A model generated the notes under the pieces. That model saw only the letters and a program-made list of their open reading frames with translations, was not told the origin of the DNA and ran no database searches. Position numbers and translations under genes: made by a program. From Saccopteryx bilineata (taxonomy: Eukaryota; Chordata; Mammalia; Chiroptera; Emballonuridae): DNA of 64,000 nucleotides. Where the stretch lies: contig NC_089495.1 in NCBI RefSeq assembly GCF_036850765.1, forward strand, positions 116,955,033-117,019,032, read 5' to 3'. Positions 12,100 to 24,022 of this stretch are shown here, piece by piece (positions within the stretch are counted from its first letter, which is position 1; each line of letters begins with the position of its first letter).

Positions 12100-12800
12100 T
12101 AGAAGGATGAGGCAGAGAGTCCTGAAATAAAAGCTGTGGCACTTACTTGAAAGTTTTATGTGCTTGGAGGAATCTGGATTTTTATCCTGAAGGCTATGGC
12201 AAGACAGTGATATAAAGTCAGGCAATGATAAGATCCAATTTTTATATATTTGAAAATATATAAAAGGCCCTCTCCCCACCCCAGATTTGGAGTAAAAGGC
12301 TATTGTCCAAACCAGAGGTGAAGAGAGTCTGTACTAAGTTGGTGGTGACAGGAGGGAGGAGAAGAAGACAGCTACAAAGACACTGAGAAGGTACTATGTG
12401 AGCGGTGCTGATAATTGACTAGCTGTGGCGAGTGAGAACGAGGGAAATTTGGTCTAGGAGAAGAATGATATAAGAAGCTATTAAGTGTATTTGGGAATGT
12501 GGAAAAAAAAACATGTTTTTAGGGAAGAGAGGAATGAAGATTGTTCTGTTGGATACCCCACATTTTCAAATGGATAATAAAGGTTTGAAATTTGAGAACC
12601 AAGTTTGCCATGGAATTCATAATTAAAAATGCAGAGATCACCTGAGGAAAGTGAGAATATGTAAAGAGAAGAGCAGTAGGCCAAGTCAGATCCCCTGTGG
12701 AACAAGGCTGACATGGCAGCAACCAACAGAGAGCCCGTCAAGGGCCCTACAGTGGAAGCCAGGCCGAAGGGGAACCGTAGAGGATGGAAGCCAAGGAGCT
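12100..12800 (-). repeat. L2 LINE fragment, antisense, decayed
   Basis: On the + strand the text follows the reverse complement of L2: 'ggctattgtccaaaccagagg' and, further on, 'gcagagatcacctgaggaaag'. No intact frame is left. Confidence 0.55.
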
Positions 12801-13479
12801 CTGGTTCAGTGTTTCTCAAACTGATATTCCTTGGAAACACAGGTTTTGAAATAAAGTTAATATAGGGAAAATGTATAGTTCAATGAGCTTGGAAAATTCT
12901 GGGTTAAAATATAAAATGTCACATGGGTTGGTTTTTAATTGGATAGACTTTTTCAAGTCTCTAATTTATAAATTAATATGAGCACTTCTAATACCATGGC
13001 CTAAGCAGAGGATGAGGCAAAAGGAGTGTACAGGAGTGAGGAACTAAGGACAAAGCTACGTCCAAAAGCCTAACAGAGAAGGAGAGAGACAGAGGTCAGC
13101 GGGAGCTGGAAGGGGTGGGACAGGAGGACGAGATCCCAGGGGGAAAGAATAACTGGTTTGATCAGGTGAAAGATATATTTTCTGAAACTGGAAAAAATTT
13201 ATAAATGCAGAGGCAGGAAAATCTTTAGACGAGGAAGGCATCAAGATAAATGACAAAATTTCATTTTTTCTCCAAAATATGAATACTTCATTAATTATAC
13301 AATCAGATGGACAAATGTTTATGATTTTTTTCCAGGAAGGGGCCATATATTGTATTTAATCATCTTCTCAGAGATATGTGACTGAAAAAAGGATAAACAC
13401 TGCTCTTCTACACTATGACACCTAGCTTTAATCTTTGTTTCCTTAACCTAAAAAGTCTGACACTCAAGGCTCCGTGTGT

Positions 13480-14095
13480 TTTTTCAGTGTTGTCTCACTG
13501 CTCCCCTTTATACCCTAATCACTGGCCAGTCGAGTTTTCTCCTGTTCAAGCTCTCCCCACCTGTGATGCTCTGCGCCCTCACCCCGCCCCAGGCTAACCC
13601 TGCTCATCCATCACAGTTCACTTCAGATGTCACTGCCTCATCCAGTCCTAACTACACCCTGCCCCCCCCCCCAAGAAAGGGCTGGAAATCATCAGTTTGT
13701 GAATGTAATTTTTTTTCTGCCCCTTTCTTGGGGGAGGCCATATACATAACAGTTAAATGCCCTGGCTTTGAACTCAGATAGCAACAGGTTTGAATCCTGT
13801 CTCTACCACTTCCTAGTTGTATGACCTTCCCTGAATTACTTCCTTCAGTCTCATTTTCTTATCTGTAAAATAGAAACAGCAGTCCTATCTCATAAGTGCT
13901 TTAACAATACTTAGCTAACCCCTCTCGCCCTTATGTCAAAATTGTTCCTGCCTGCCTTAATGTTTACTCTGTAGTATAAACTCCTTGTGGGTAAAACTCA
14001 CATATTATATATACATTACTGCATTCTCTCAGAGTGCCCAAAACGGTGCATCTTTTTTTGTTGACTACATGAATGAATGAATGAATGAATGCTGA
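13480..14095 (+). repeat. L2 LINE 3' fragment with an inserted MIR
   Basis: It starts around 'cacagttcacttcagatgtc' and ends with the L2-type end 'gaatgaatgaatgaatg' (a short GAAT microsatellite at 14071-14091). The middle is interrupted by a MIR-like piece at about 13690-13915. Confidence 0.6.
13755..13915 (-). repeat. MIR fragment, antisense, inside the L2 copy
   Basis: The + strand reads 'ggtttgaatcctgtctctac', then 'ctcattttcttatctgtaaa', which is the reverse complement of the MIR core in the correct order. Confidence 0.7.
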
Positions 14096-14342
14096 GTTAA
14101 CTATGTCTCAGCATTTAATTTACAAATAGGAAACAACTCACATACTAGGTAAAATATGACAGTTATGAAATTATGCTATTTAAAAATATAGAATGCATGA
14201 GAGACACAGCTGAAGTGGCCAATTATGTTATAACTCTCACTGGTTTGCAGCAGATTCTTAAATATATGCTTTCTCTAAAATGCAGTATCTTTCATATTTT
14301 TAAAGAACAATTTAAAATCAATTCCATAAAAACATAAAACAT

Positions 14343-14741
14343 GGGCCCGGGCCAGTTGGCTCAGCGGTAGAGCGTCGGCCTGGCGTGCGGGGGACCCAGG
14401 TTTGATTCCCGGCCAGGGCACATAGGAGAAGCGCCCATTTGCTTCTCCACCACCCCCCTCCTTCCTCTCTGTCTCTCTCTTCCCCTCCCGCAGCCGGGGC
14501 TCCATTGGAGCAAAGATGGCTCGGGCGCTGGGAATGGCTCCTTGGCCTCTGCCCCAGGCGCTAGAGTGGCTCTGGTCGCGGCAGAGCAACGCCGGGGAGG
14601 GGCAGAGCATCGCCCCCTGGTGGGCAGAGCGTTGCCCCCTGGTGGGCGTGCCAGGTGGATCCCGGTGGGGCACATGCGGGAGTCTGTCTGACTGTCTCTC
14701 CCCGTTTCCAGCTTCAGAAAAATACAAAAAACAAAAACAAA
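14343..14741 (+). mobile_element. Bat SINE, type A, full length
   Basis: Complete head-to-tail copy with an A-rich tail (aaaacaaaaacaaaaaaa). Target duplication aaaaacataaaacatg at about 14327-14342 and 14742-14757. It lies 30 bases from the next SINE, which is in the opposite orientation. Confidence 0.92.
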
Positions 14742-14769
14742 AAAAACATAAAACATGTGATCTGTTATT

Positions 14770-15095
14770 TATTTTTTTTTTTTAAACAGAGGCAGAGATA
14801 GACAGGGACAGACAGACAGGAACGGAGAGAGATGAGAAGCATCAATCATTAGTTTCTCGTTGCGCATTGCGACTTCTTAGTTCATTGATTGCCTTCTCAC
14901 ATGTGCCTTGACCGTGGGCCTTCTGCAGACCGAGTAACCCCTTGCTGGAGCCCTGCGACCTTGGGTCCAAGCCGGTGAGCTTTTTGCTCAAACCAGATGA
15001 GCCCACGCTCAAGCTGGCGACCTTGGGGTCTCGAACCTGGATCCTTCCACATCCCAGTCCGAGGCTCTATCTACTGCGTCACCGCCTGGTCAGGC
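14770..15095 (-). mobile_element. Bat SINE, type B, antisense
   Basis: T run, then 'gagatgagaagcatcaatca', the 'caagctggcgacc' body and the head (ctgcgtcaccgcctggtcag) at the high end. The flanks share tgtgatctgttatt / tgtaatctgttatt. Confidence 0.92.
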
Positions 15096-15750
15096 TGTAA
15101 TCTGTTATTCTAAGCAACCTTTTTACTACGACACATACATATGACAATGGTGTATGTGATCTTCTGTATTCCATCCCATAGACACAGATTGCATGCTCTG
15201 TGACAGATACTTTGTCAGATGAAGAAGTTAATACCTCTGTCTTCAAGCAGCTCATGCCAGCCAGGAGCAACAGACTCCTAAGCACATATATTCAGTATAT
15301 TAGAAGTCATACAATAAAGACGTGCCCAGAAAACTGTGGAAACCTAAAGGCACTTTGTCCAAGGGCTGCAGAGACAGAGTCCTCATCTGATAGATTTAAA
15401 TCATCACCTCGGGTTTATTCACTCATCTACTCTAGTAGGAATTTACTCTTCTCCATCATTAACTGATATCCTAGTGCCATAAAAGAGTCAATACTCTTCC
15501 AGAAAGTAAAAAATGTTTTCCATATGTTGAACTAAACATGATATAACTAGAAACACAAATGTCAGCTGGCTCACCTATTGAATGAAAAGGCAGAGCAAAT
15601 GATTACAATGAACATTAAAACTGTCTTTTCTTTTTTAGTATGTTTTTGTGCTAGAAAATAACTCAGTGATATTTTGCTTATAGTATACATGCTTTGTAAG
15701 CTTTTTCTTTTACAGAGTCATTTATTGGCTGTGGAATACGCAACTACTTT

Positions 15751-15846
15751 TCATTTTGGAGGGAAGATATTCTTTTGCACTAAAAATAAAGGATTTCCAG
15801 TGTTATTTCTTCTTAATAATTTAAGGATTTTAAGTTTAACAATTTG
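15751..15846. repeat. Direct repeat, copy 1 of 2
   Basis: Shares 'ttcttttgcactaaaaataa' and the following 60 bases with 16957-17050 in the same orientation, at roughly nine-tenths identity by eye. It is AT-rich and of unknown origin. Confidence 0.85.
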
Positions 15847-16956
15847 TGTTGGTTTATTATGCAAATAAATTGAAAATCATAAACGGTAGGTTAAAGTTAG
15901 AACCTATCAGATTGTCTCTGAGTACTTTTTAAAATTTATTATAAACGGTAAATAAGATGTAATTTTAGACATTAGTGCAAAAATAAATGTTCTACCATGA
16001 TTAACAGATATTTTTTGAAAATGAAGTCTTCAGTTCTTCCTAGAAAGGCTCCATTCTTCCGGTTTTGTTTCAGACTAATGTAGGTTGAGTTTTACCAAAG
16101 GTTGGTTTACTCAGATCTGAAAATATTAATGTGCATTCTTAAGCACTTGTCTCATTTTGTACAGGACTAATCTAAGGAAACCAGTGCACTCTGGGCATGA
16201 TTGGTTATTGTTAATCTCAATCTAAGGATTGATTAGGTTTAAGAAGTCACTAGAGGGCACAAAGAGGCCATTACTGCAGCATGGTGAGCTTTGTAGTATC
16301 AAATTTGGGTTTATAGAGTGTTTATAATAGCTTTGGGTGTGTGTGCAAAATTGGGAGGGAGGAGACAATACTGACTAAATTCATAACTTCTGAGGTATGT
16401 ATTCTATCAGTTGTTCAGGTTATATTTTCCTAGTTTAAACAAAATCGTTCTTTAAATATTTTCAAAAAAGAAAAGCTTTTGAAAATTCCAAGGATTATTG
16501 TTCTAATATACTTAGACCACTATCAGTAGTCTGCATGTAAGAACAGAGTGACAGTCTGGAGGTTGTATTACTATAGTTTCCTTTTTCTTGAGGCTTTTCA
16601 AATGCCTGAAACCAAGGGAACTCTCCTGGGTGATAGCCATTGAAGACTGTCTGCAGTGTTTTCGCCCTAAGTTCCCTTTTCCCAGGCACAAACACAAACT
16701 TGTCTGTTTTCTTAATGCCTCATAAAGTTTCCCTGAGATTCTAAAACAAAGTTACAACTTTCTTATTTCTTCAGTAATTTAAGTTATTTTGAGATTGAAG
16801 CATTGTAATTCTTTAATTCTATGGGGAAAATAATATAAATCCAAAGCAATGATAAATATTTTCGGTATGTTCAGATACTTAGGCTGTGAGTTATTTTCCT
16901 ACAAATTTTATCACATAATAGAAATAATTGAAAAAATTTACTTCCTTATATTTTTG

Positions 16957-17050
16957 TCATTTTGGAGGAATATATTCTTTTGCACTAAAAATAAAGGATT
17001 TCCAGTGTTATTTCTTCTAAATAATGTAAGAATTTTAAGTTCAATAATTT
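16957..17050. repeat. Direct repeat, copy 2 of 2
   Basis: Second copy, 1,206 bases downstream of the first. The similarity stops abruptly at both ends, with no terminal repeats or A tail. Confidence 0.85.
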
Positions 17051-17444
17051 TACAAAGATTATCCCATGTTTATTTCCTAAAATAAAAGGTTTTTTTTACA
17101 TGTTCCAAAAACAAATTGAACATGTGGTTTCAAAGTAATTGAGAGTGCAGAAAATACATATAGGTAATAAAACTTTTACTAATATCAAACCAAGTTTAGA
17201 AAATATTCAAGTGATTCTAAAATACATTGTAATTTCATGTACACTCTTATTTTTTTGCCAAGTTAAAGTTATCAACTACGATGCCAATTTTAATTAACTT
17301 CCAACTCTTTGTCCCTATATAAGTATATTCTTTTTGCAGTTTATTTTGGAACTTGTAAATCTAACTTTGAAAAACTAACTGCCATTAATTGCTTTTTAAT
17401 TGCTTGAATGCTCTTGACCCTCCCCAAATAATGAATTCCGGTAT

Positions 17445-18025
17445 CTGAGAAAAAGGATGCAGCCGGACCTCTGGAAAGAGGCTTGACCCTTCAGAGGAGG
17501 CTTCGGTACTGCTGGGAGCTGGGCTGGATCTGGTATTGTCCTTTGGACATACCCTCACTGAACACCAACATCAGACAAGGTCACGTGATGATGTGAGGCA
17601 AAAAAACCCAGCTTTATGGTTTTGTCTAAGCACAGACAAGACAAGGTCACCCTGCATACACCTAAATACCAGCATCCCCTCTCCAGCTAGTTGTATGAGT
17701 GCCTGCTGCTGCTTTGCCAGTTGCAGCATTAGCCTCGATCTAGTCCTCCCTCCCTTTAGATAAGATTTTAAAAATAGACTTATTAAGATACCCAATCATA
17801 GAATAAACCCTGCTTCCTGACAGAGCCCAATCCAGAGTCAAGTCCGGCATCCTTCCTTGAATCCTTCACAATATCATTTAACCAAAGCCCACAGAAAGTC
17901 CTTCCAATACCCTCTTACTAAGCCGCCCCATTTCTTATTGTCCCTCATTCTAATAAGCAATAAACTCAGTTTTTTCAACTAGAGACAAGTCCTTGTGGTC
18001 TTTAGCAAAAGGGTGTTGACACATC
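17445..18025 (+). mobile_element. Probable solo LTR of an old endogenous retrovirus
   Basis: The GC- and CT-rich text runs from about 'tgagaaaaaggatgcagccg' to 'gggtgttgacacatca'. It carries an AATAAA polyadenylation signal near 17959, followed about 45 bases later by the terminal segment, the layout of an LTR U3-R-U5. No internal viral genes are next to it. A clean target duplication was not found, so the borders are approximate. Confidence 0.5.
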
Positions 18026-18029
18026 ATAG

Positions 18030-19535
18030 CTCCAAGTTGTGACTGTTGAACTACTGACAGTTTATGTAAAGAAACTTTGTAAACTATAAAGTTCTATTAA
18101 GAACTTAACATATCTAGACTTAGAATTTTGTTTTCAGTAAATGCAAACCCACAAGTTTCTTTATCATTTTGCTTTAAAATACATTTGATAAATAGTTATC
18201 TTTTCAAAGATAAAACATGGTTTTTTTCTACTCTAAATTTACCATCTCAATTGATTAAAGATTGTATGCCTCTAAGAGAATTTATTCTTCTAAAGATTCT
18301 TTTCATGTATGTTTGGGAACTGATCTTTGTTCTAGTTCAGATTTTAAATTAACATTTAAATAATTGGCAAGTAATACTCCTATACTTCTTTCAAACATAT
18401 CCTTCCTTCTTAAACATTATAGTCCCAATTCTAAAACATAGATGACATTTACGTGAGGTTTTTTTTCATTAACCTCTTTAGATAGTGGAATTTTAAACTA
18501 TTGCAGGCATCCAGAAGGCGACGAGGTTTTGTCCCATGCATTTGTTTAGCAGTACTTTAGTATTCATTACTTTACTTACATGCATGCTGAGGGCATTCTA
18601 AATTGTCCTTTTATTGCTCTTGTAATGATTGGAATGGATACATCTACATTCAGTTTCCAACTCACTGAAGCAAAATTAGGAGGTTACGTTTTTTACAAGT
18701 TACCTTCTAGAGCAGAACCTGCTGTATCACCATTGCTGTGGTATGGGAGATACTGCCTTTTTGGAACTATTTTTATTTGCACAGGGATGGTGGCTTTCAA
18801 ATAGCCACACCTTTCAGAAGGAAGGTCTGCTGGTTTGTGATTATGCCTTATGTAAACATTTTAATATCAGATCTCCAAAATCATGATGCTCTCCCAAAAG
18901 GGATTAAAGCATAATCCCCTTTCTATTGCTGTAGTGGATTAACTCTGTGTTCTCTCTGTGGCTGGTTTGCCTCCTGAAGACTACAACAAAAAGACTCAGT
19001 GCTCCTTCAACTTGCTATGGAATTGGAAGTTGTAATTGGAGATTTCCAAAGGACAAGGATAAAAATGACACACTATTAAATCTGAGTATTTTATGAGGTG
19101 TCTTTCTTAAAGGATCTGTTTGAAGCCTTTTTATAAAGCTCCAGAAAATATCAATTCAATAGAACAAGATTGGAGTAAAGCAAAAGGAAGTACAGTGTCC
19201 TTTCAGAAACGCAGAGAAATGTAGTGAAAATGTGTTCCCTGTTAGAATTTTATGCAATTGTACTTGAAATTCATAATATATTTCAGTAAATCAGTGTGTA
19301 TGGTTTTCATAATTTGTTTCGTGATTTTTTTCCAATTTAATTGTTTGGATATGTTGAATTATTAAGAGAGGCAGTTCGCCATTTAAAAAAATTTTTTGAC
19401 CACTCTTCGACTGCAAATGCCAGAAATCTCTATGAAACCAGAAATTAGAAGCTTGTATATTTAGAATGAGACTTTCCTAAGGTTTTATTTAACAAGGCCC
19501 AGTGAGGGATATATAAGACACTTTGTGATGTGACC
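18030..19535 (+). other. NBEA intron, no feature recognised
   Basis: Single-copy-looking sequence with no repeat. Here starts the long region free of interspersed repeats around MAB21L1. Confidence 0.5.
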
Positions 19536-19539
19536 CAGT

Positions 19540-20335
19540 CACCTTCTTTCTCCCCTCGCCCCAGTGGAGCGGAAACGCCCTGGACGTCTTCAGAGGGAAA
19601 CCTGGAGAGTGGCAGACCGAGGAGCCCTGGCGCTGTAAGAGTTAAGGGAGCGGCTGCAGTGGCCCGGCGCTGGGGACCGCGAGCTGGGCGCGGGCGGCCG
19701 GGGCGCCGCCGAGCGCGCGCACAGACCCTCCAATAAACACAAAGGAGGGCCTGGGGAATAGAAACCCAAATCCACTTGTAATCGTACAAGAGATTCGGGC
19801 ATAATTACTTGAGCAACCTAGATTAAGATTGATGAGCCTTTAAAGTGGTGCTTCAGATCGACCGCCTCGCCCTTTGCAAAGAACAACCTCGCGGATCCGC
19901 AGCGGCCCCTACTCCGCGGCCCAGGCGACCTGGCGTCCCCGCGCGGGCTCCGGGGGGACAGCCACACAATAAACGGCAGAACTCAGCGTGCTTGAGTCCG
20001 GCCGGACGGCCACGGTCGAGACGCAAGCAGACACTGACACTGTGCTTCCTTGGGTATCCACACCCGTAAGCGGGACGGAAGCGGGCCCACGCCTCGCGGC
20101 GCCCCCGACAACGGAGCGGCAGGCTTTGTGCGGGCACTGCCGGCAGCCGGCGTACTGGTCCCGGAAGCACGGCAGCCCGGCCCGGCCTGCGCGCGTGGCC
20201 GTGCCTGCCGCTCTCGGCGAGAAGCCGTGGCCGAGGGCCGGGTCTGCGCTCCCGCGACCCCCTCTTTACCGCCTCTCCGTGTTGTTGAGACTGACTAATG
20301 CGTGGGGTTCAGGGGGTGGAAGGGACTAGAATGCG
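19540..20335. promoter_or_regulatory. CpG-rich island inside the NBEA intron
   Basis: A sharp change from AT-rich intron to GC-rich DNA dense in CpG (for example 'gcgggcggccggggcgccgc' near 19690), about 1-1.8 kb before the NBEA PH-domain exon. Long overlapping frames on both strands are a by-product of GC content, since none matches a known protein. A second smaller CpG-rich patch follows at 20735-20935. This may be a regulatory island for MAB21L1 or an internal NBEA promoter. Confidence 0.6.
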
Positions 20336-21323
20336 CCCGTGCTACGGGAGAACCCACGGTATTTCTGCTTTCCTCGTCTGCAGTCTCTGAAATCCGGGCA
20401 GCGCAGAACGCCTCCCCTTCGGGGGTCTTACCGGAGCAGCTAAGCGACCACCCTCCTACTTAAATGTTCTAATATGTGCAATTAGTAATTTTCAACCCTA
20501 ACTCGATCGAGGGGGTTTGAAGGAAGCATCTTAATAGATACACTGTCTAGAAATATCTTTTACTGCAGCTTGATCCCTCCAGTTTCAAAAGTTGGGAAAC
20601 AACTTTTCGGACGCTTTCCTGAGACTTGTTCGGTGCAAAATGTCGTACAATTTCATCACTTTTTGACTGATTCTCGGTGAGAAATATCACTGCTACGATC
20701 TCCCTTTTTTTGTCCTACATCAGAAATGTATTTAATGCCCGCGTGTGCGCGTGTATGTGTAGGCGGCGCGCCTCGGGGTGCCGTTATCAATTGCCTTGCA
20801 GATGCAAACCCTTTAGCACTGTAGAATTTATGTATTTCCGTCCCAACCGCTTCGCACCCTGCAGTCCGCCCTTGGGGGGACGCTGCGGCCGAGCTGGCCG
20901 ACTCCACGCAACGACGGGTTCTTGCGGACACTGCTGACTGCCCAGGGCCTCGGTCAGCCAGGGTGCTCGTGCACACTAGGGCTTATGGAGTCCGTTCTGC
21001 ACTTTTAAGTTGGTCAATGACAGCGCTTCACCAGCCTTGTAGTATTTCTAGGAGGAGGTTGCAAACTCGCTTGTTAAGGGTCACTTATTCTGTTCTCTGA
21101 TCTCTTGGGTTTTTTATAGAATTATATATCTCGGGTCTCATTGTAAGGTATTGTATAGGATAAGCAGACCTTATCTCACAAAAAGGAGTTTGATGCATAA
21201 TATAGGCACCATTTTTTTAAGTGCATGTTTAAAAAAAAAAAAAAAAAAAACCTATGGTACCCTTCTGGGAGGGAGCCAGAGGTCACAGAGACTCAGTCTG
21301 ACTCTGGTGTCCTTGTCTTTCAG

Positions 21324-21460
21324 GCCCAGTGGTTCTCAGCACGCCTGCCCAGCTCATTGCTCCCGTGGTGGTAGCCAAAGGGACTCTCTCCATCACCACG
21401 ACAGAAATCTACTTCGAGGTAGATGAGGATGATCCTGCCTTCAAAAAGGTCGACACAAAA
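21324..21460 (+). CDS. NBEA: Neurobeachin coding exon (start of PH-like domain)
   Basis: Neurobeachin's PH-like domain packs against the BEACH domain. This 137-base exon supplies its first strands: (G)[13 protein letters not shown]..., then [19 protein letters not shown] and AFKKVDTK. The acceptor is strong (ccttgtctttcag, AG at 21322-21323) and the donor is gtgagt at 21461. It begins with two bases completing the Gly codon from the exon at 1933-2076 and ends in phase 0. I see a proline after EVDEDD and a valine in KKVDTK. From memory the human residues are Ser and Ile, so these would be lineage changes. The next exon is not found downstream in this window. Confidence 0.95.
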
Positions 21461-23150
21461 GTGAGTTAAAGTGATTCCGCTACAGTGCCGGTTGCTTTGT
21501 GGCAGGAAATGGTTTTCAATTTTGCTGGCTTTTAAATGACAGTGGGGGAGGGGAATAGATTCCCATCTTTTCTCATGGAAAATAAATGAAATAACACATG
21601 CTTTCTTTTATGGGATTGAAGACTATATTAAGGATTTTAAGTCCTGTATTACCAGAGCAGGAACATTTTAACAGTCTGTTTATGAGTACCTTTGTGTGCA
21701 TTTGGGCAGATCTGGTAGTTAAGCCAATTGCTTCCAAGTCCCTGGGGTACAGAATCTCAGTCTCTGTACGGAGACCAGGAAGGGTTTTATGAAATTTCTG
21801 AGGTCACTTTGAATTTCCAAAAGTGTAGATTGCAGTGTAAATTGATATTCATTGAAAGGTTGTAAGGAAACTGCACGAAGGGGGGTACCATTTAGATATA
21901 AATTCATCTCCATTATTACATCCATTTTTCATCTCCTGAAATAAGAATGGATTTTGCATGTGCATTTAAGAGGAAAAGAAACTGACTTAAAATGTATGTA
22001 TATAGTGTATACTAGTGCTAAGATGTTTCAAGTTTGTATTCTTGTGTGGGTATAATGTGAGAAAAAAATATTTGGAGGATTTGAAATGCATCAATATATG
22101 TTTATTTTATCTTGTGTAGATTTTAAAACCTGAGTTTTAAGGCAGTTCTATACCTCTACACTTTATTCTGCAATTAATTTTATTATTTTAACTTCTATAT
22201 TACTGTGCAATTTGTAAACTTATTTTCTGAAGTTAAGAATTCAAGAACAGAAGTGTCATGATAGATTATTCAAGAATCATTTTACAAAGATTTTCTTTTA
22301 GTTTTCAGAGGCAATAATTCTAAAATAGTCAAAGACCTATGCTCCTCTAGATCCAGAACTTTATTCTTTATATTTAATTTTATATAGAAATAAAGCATTA
22401 TAAAATGCTATTTGTAGAATAGCAATTGAAATTTAAAAATTTACCCCAACTTGAATTCACTAACAACCTTAAGGCCATAGGTGATTAGACTTTCTCACAC
22501 TTGTTGACTATTAAAATACTCTCTGAAGGATGGTTATATGACTTCTCTCACGTCTAGCTCCAAAAGAATTAAATTTTACCAATGACTGTAAATATAGTTG
22601 TATTTGACTTTAAATAATTTAAAGTTTGTCTTTATGCTTTTATCATTAGCCCTGTGAAGTAAAAAATAATTTGGGGTTTCTAATTAATTTATTCAGGCTA
22701 TTTGAACACTGCATAAAAAAGGTCTTACATTAAAAGGTTAGAAATTATCTTCATTTTATTAGCATAGTTATCATTTACAAATTTCAAAAATTTTATCATG
22801 ACTTTAAGTTCATTTTCTGTGAGTTAGTCTGATTTTTAACTCAGCAATTTTTATTGTCATGATATTTTTTCCTTTTATCATCAAAAAATGAATACTAACC
22901 AAAAAGAGCAAGCTTTCATGAGTAGATATAAATTCTGTCTGTTAAAGAACCAATCTTATAAGTAAGTTAGAAACTGAGAACAGAGCATTATCTTCTATAG
23001 TTCTTCAAAAATGGTGTAAGGTTTATTTTTAATGATTTCATTAGCACACTTCTCAAAATGTTTAAAATATTAATGTGGGATTAATTTTCAAAATGAAGTA
23101 TTACATCTTTTTATAGAAAAACAATTTAAAGCGAGACACAACTTTTACCT
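21461..23150 (+). other. NBEA intron, no feature recognised
   Basis: AT-rich intron between the PH-domain exon and the 3' side of MAB21L1. Reverse-strand AATAAA motifs (tttatt on +) occur at 22688, 23022 and 23153 and are candidates for ending the MAB21L1 transcript. Confidence 0.45.
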
Positions 23151-23152
23151 CA

Positions 23153-24022
23153 TTTATTAGCTTCTAGTTAAATAAAAACCAGCAACAGAAATTAAAATCT
23201 AAATCACAAATGTAATTATCCAGTGTATTTCAAGTGCATTTTTTCAAATATATAATTCAGATATTCAAGCGTTATTATATACGCTGAATTCAGATTTCTT
23301 TGAATATAATTAAATAACATTTCAAGTATACTTATGGAATGTTAGATATAGAACAAGCAAAATATTTGAAACAAAATGTAAACTTTTCAAAGTTCAGACA
23401 CTTTCAAAGACAGATTAAAGTTCCAGGAGGAAATCTACCTTTAAATGGTATTTTTTTTTTTTTTTTTTAGTGGAAAATGTCTCGGAAGTATCCAAAAATG
23501 GTAATTTAACTTCTGTTCACCAAATCACAAAACACCAACATCCACACTTCAAAGACAATGTGAGATCACAATTATTTGTTACAAATGAAAATATACATTA
23601 CACTTTCCTTCAGATGCATATCCAAATCGTGTTGACTCACAGACAGATGCACCTAAATGGCCAGGATTGCTATAATCCTTTGATAGGCAGGCAGAGTGTT
23701 CCCTGTGGTCTTGCTTGTTACAGCCGGTCGTTTTCCCGGTGTCATTGTGTACTTTTCAAGGGAGTTATGAAATCCTTTGTAAAAAAGCCTCTTAATACTT
23801 GTGGGTTTGTGTTTTTTCTTTTCCTGTATGTAACTGCTTCCCCCACTTGTGTTTCTCCCCTTGGAGGGTTGGATGAGATGATGCCTAAACATTGTATCCT
23901 TATTCCTTTTTAAGGAAGAGATCGAACTGTCAAGTGGGATATTAACTAAGAATCGAACAAGTGTACGCGTAATTAGGACTCTGAAAAGAGCAATCACGTT
24001 TGGTTGCTGATGAAACTGTTCC
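23153..24022 (-). other. MAB21L1: Likely 3' untranslated region of MAB21L1
   Basis: The first good AATAAA motif on the minus strand downstream of the stop is at 23153-23158, giving an 870-base UTR if used. A long T run on + (about 23452-23469) is an A run in this transcript sense. The end is not proven, and further AATAAA motifs lie beyond. Confidence 0.4.

Larger units (their letters stand above)
15112..17430 (+). other. NBEA intron, includes a dispersed 96-base direct repeat
   Basis: No gene or named transposon. The only structure is a roughly 96-base near-copy at 15751-15846 and 16957-17050, listed separately. Confidence 0.5.

Noticed and set aside
23470..23913. 147-codon frame on + next to MAB21L1
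   Set aside because: It lies in the MAB21L1 3' untranslated region on the opposite strand. No known domain and no splice or promoter evidence.
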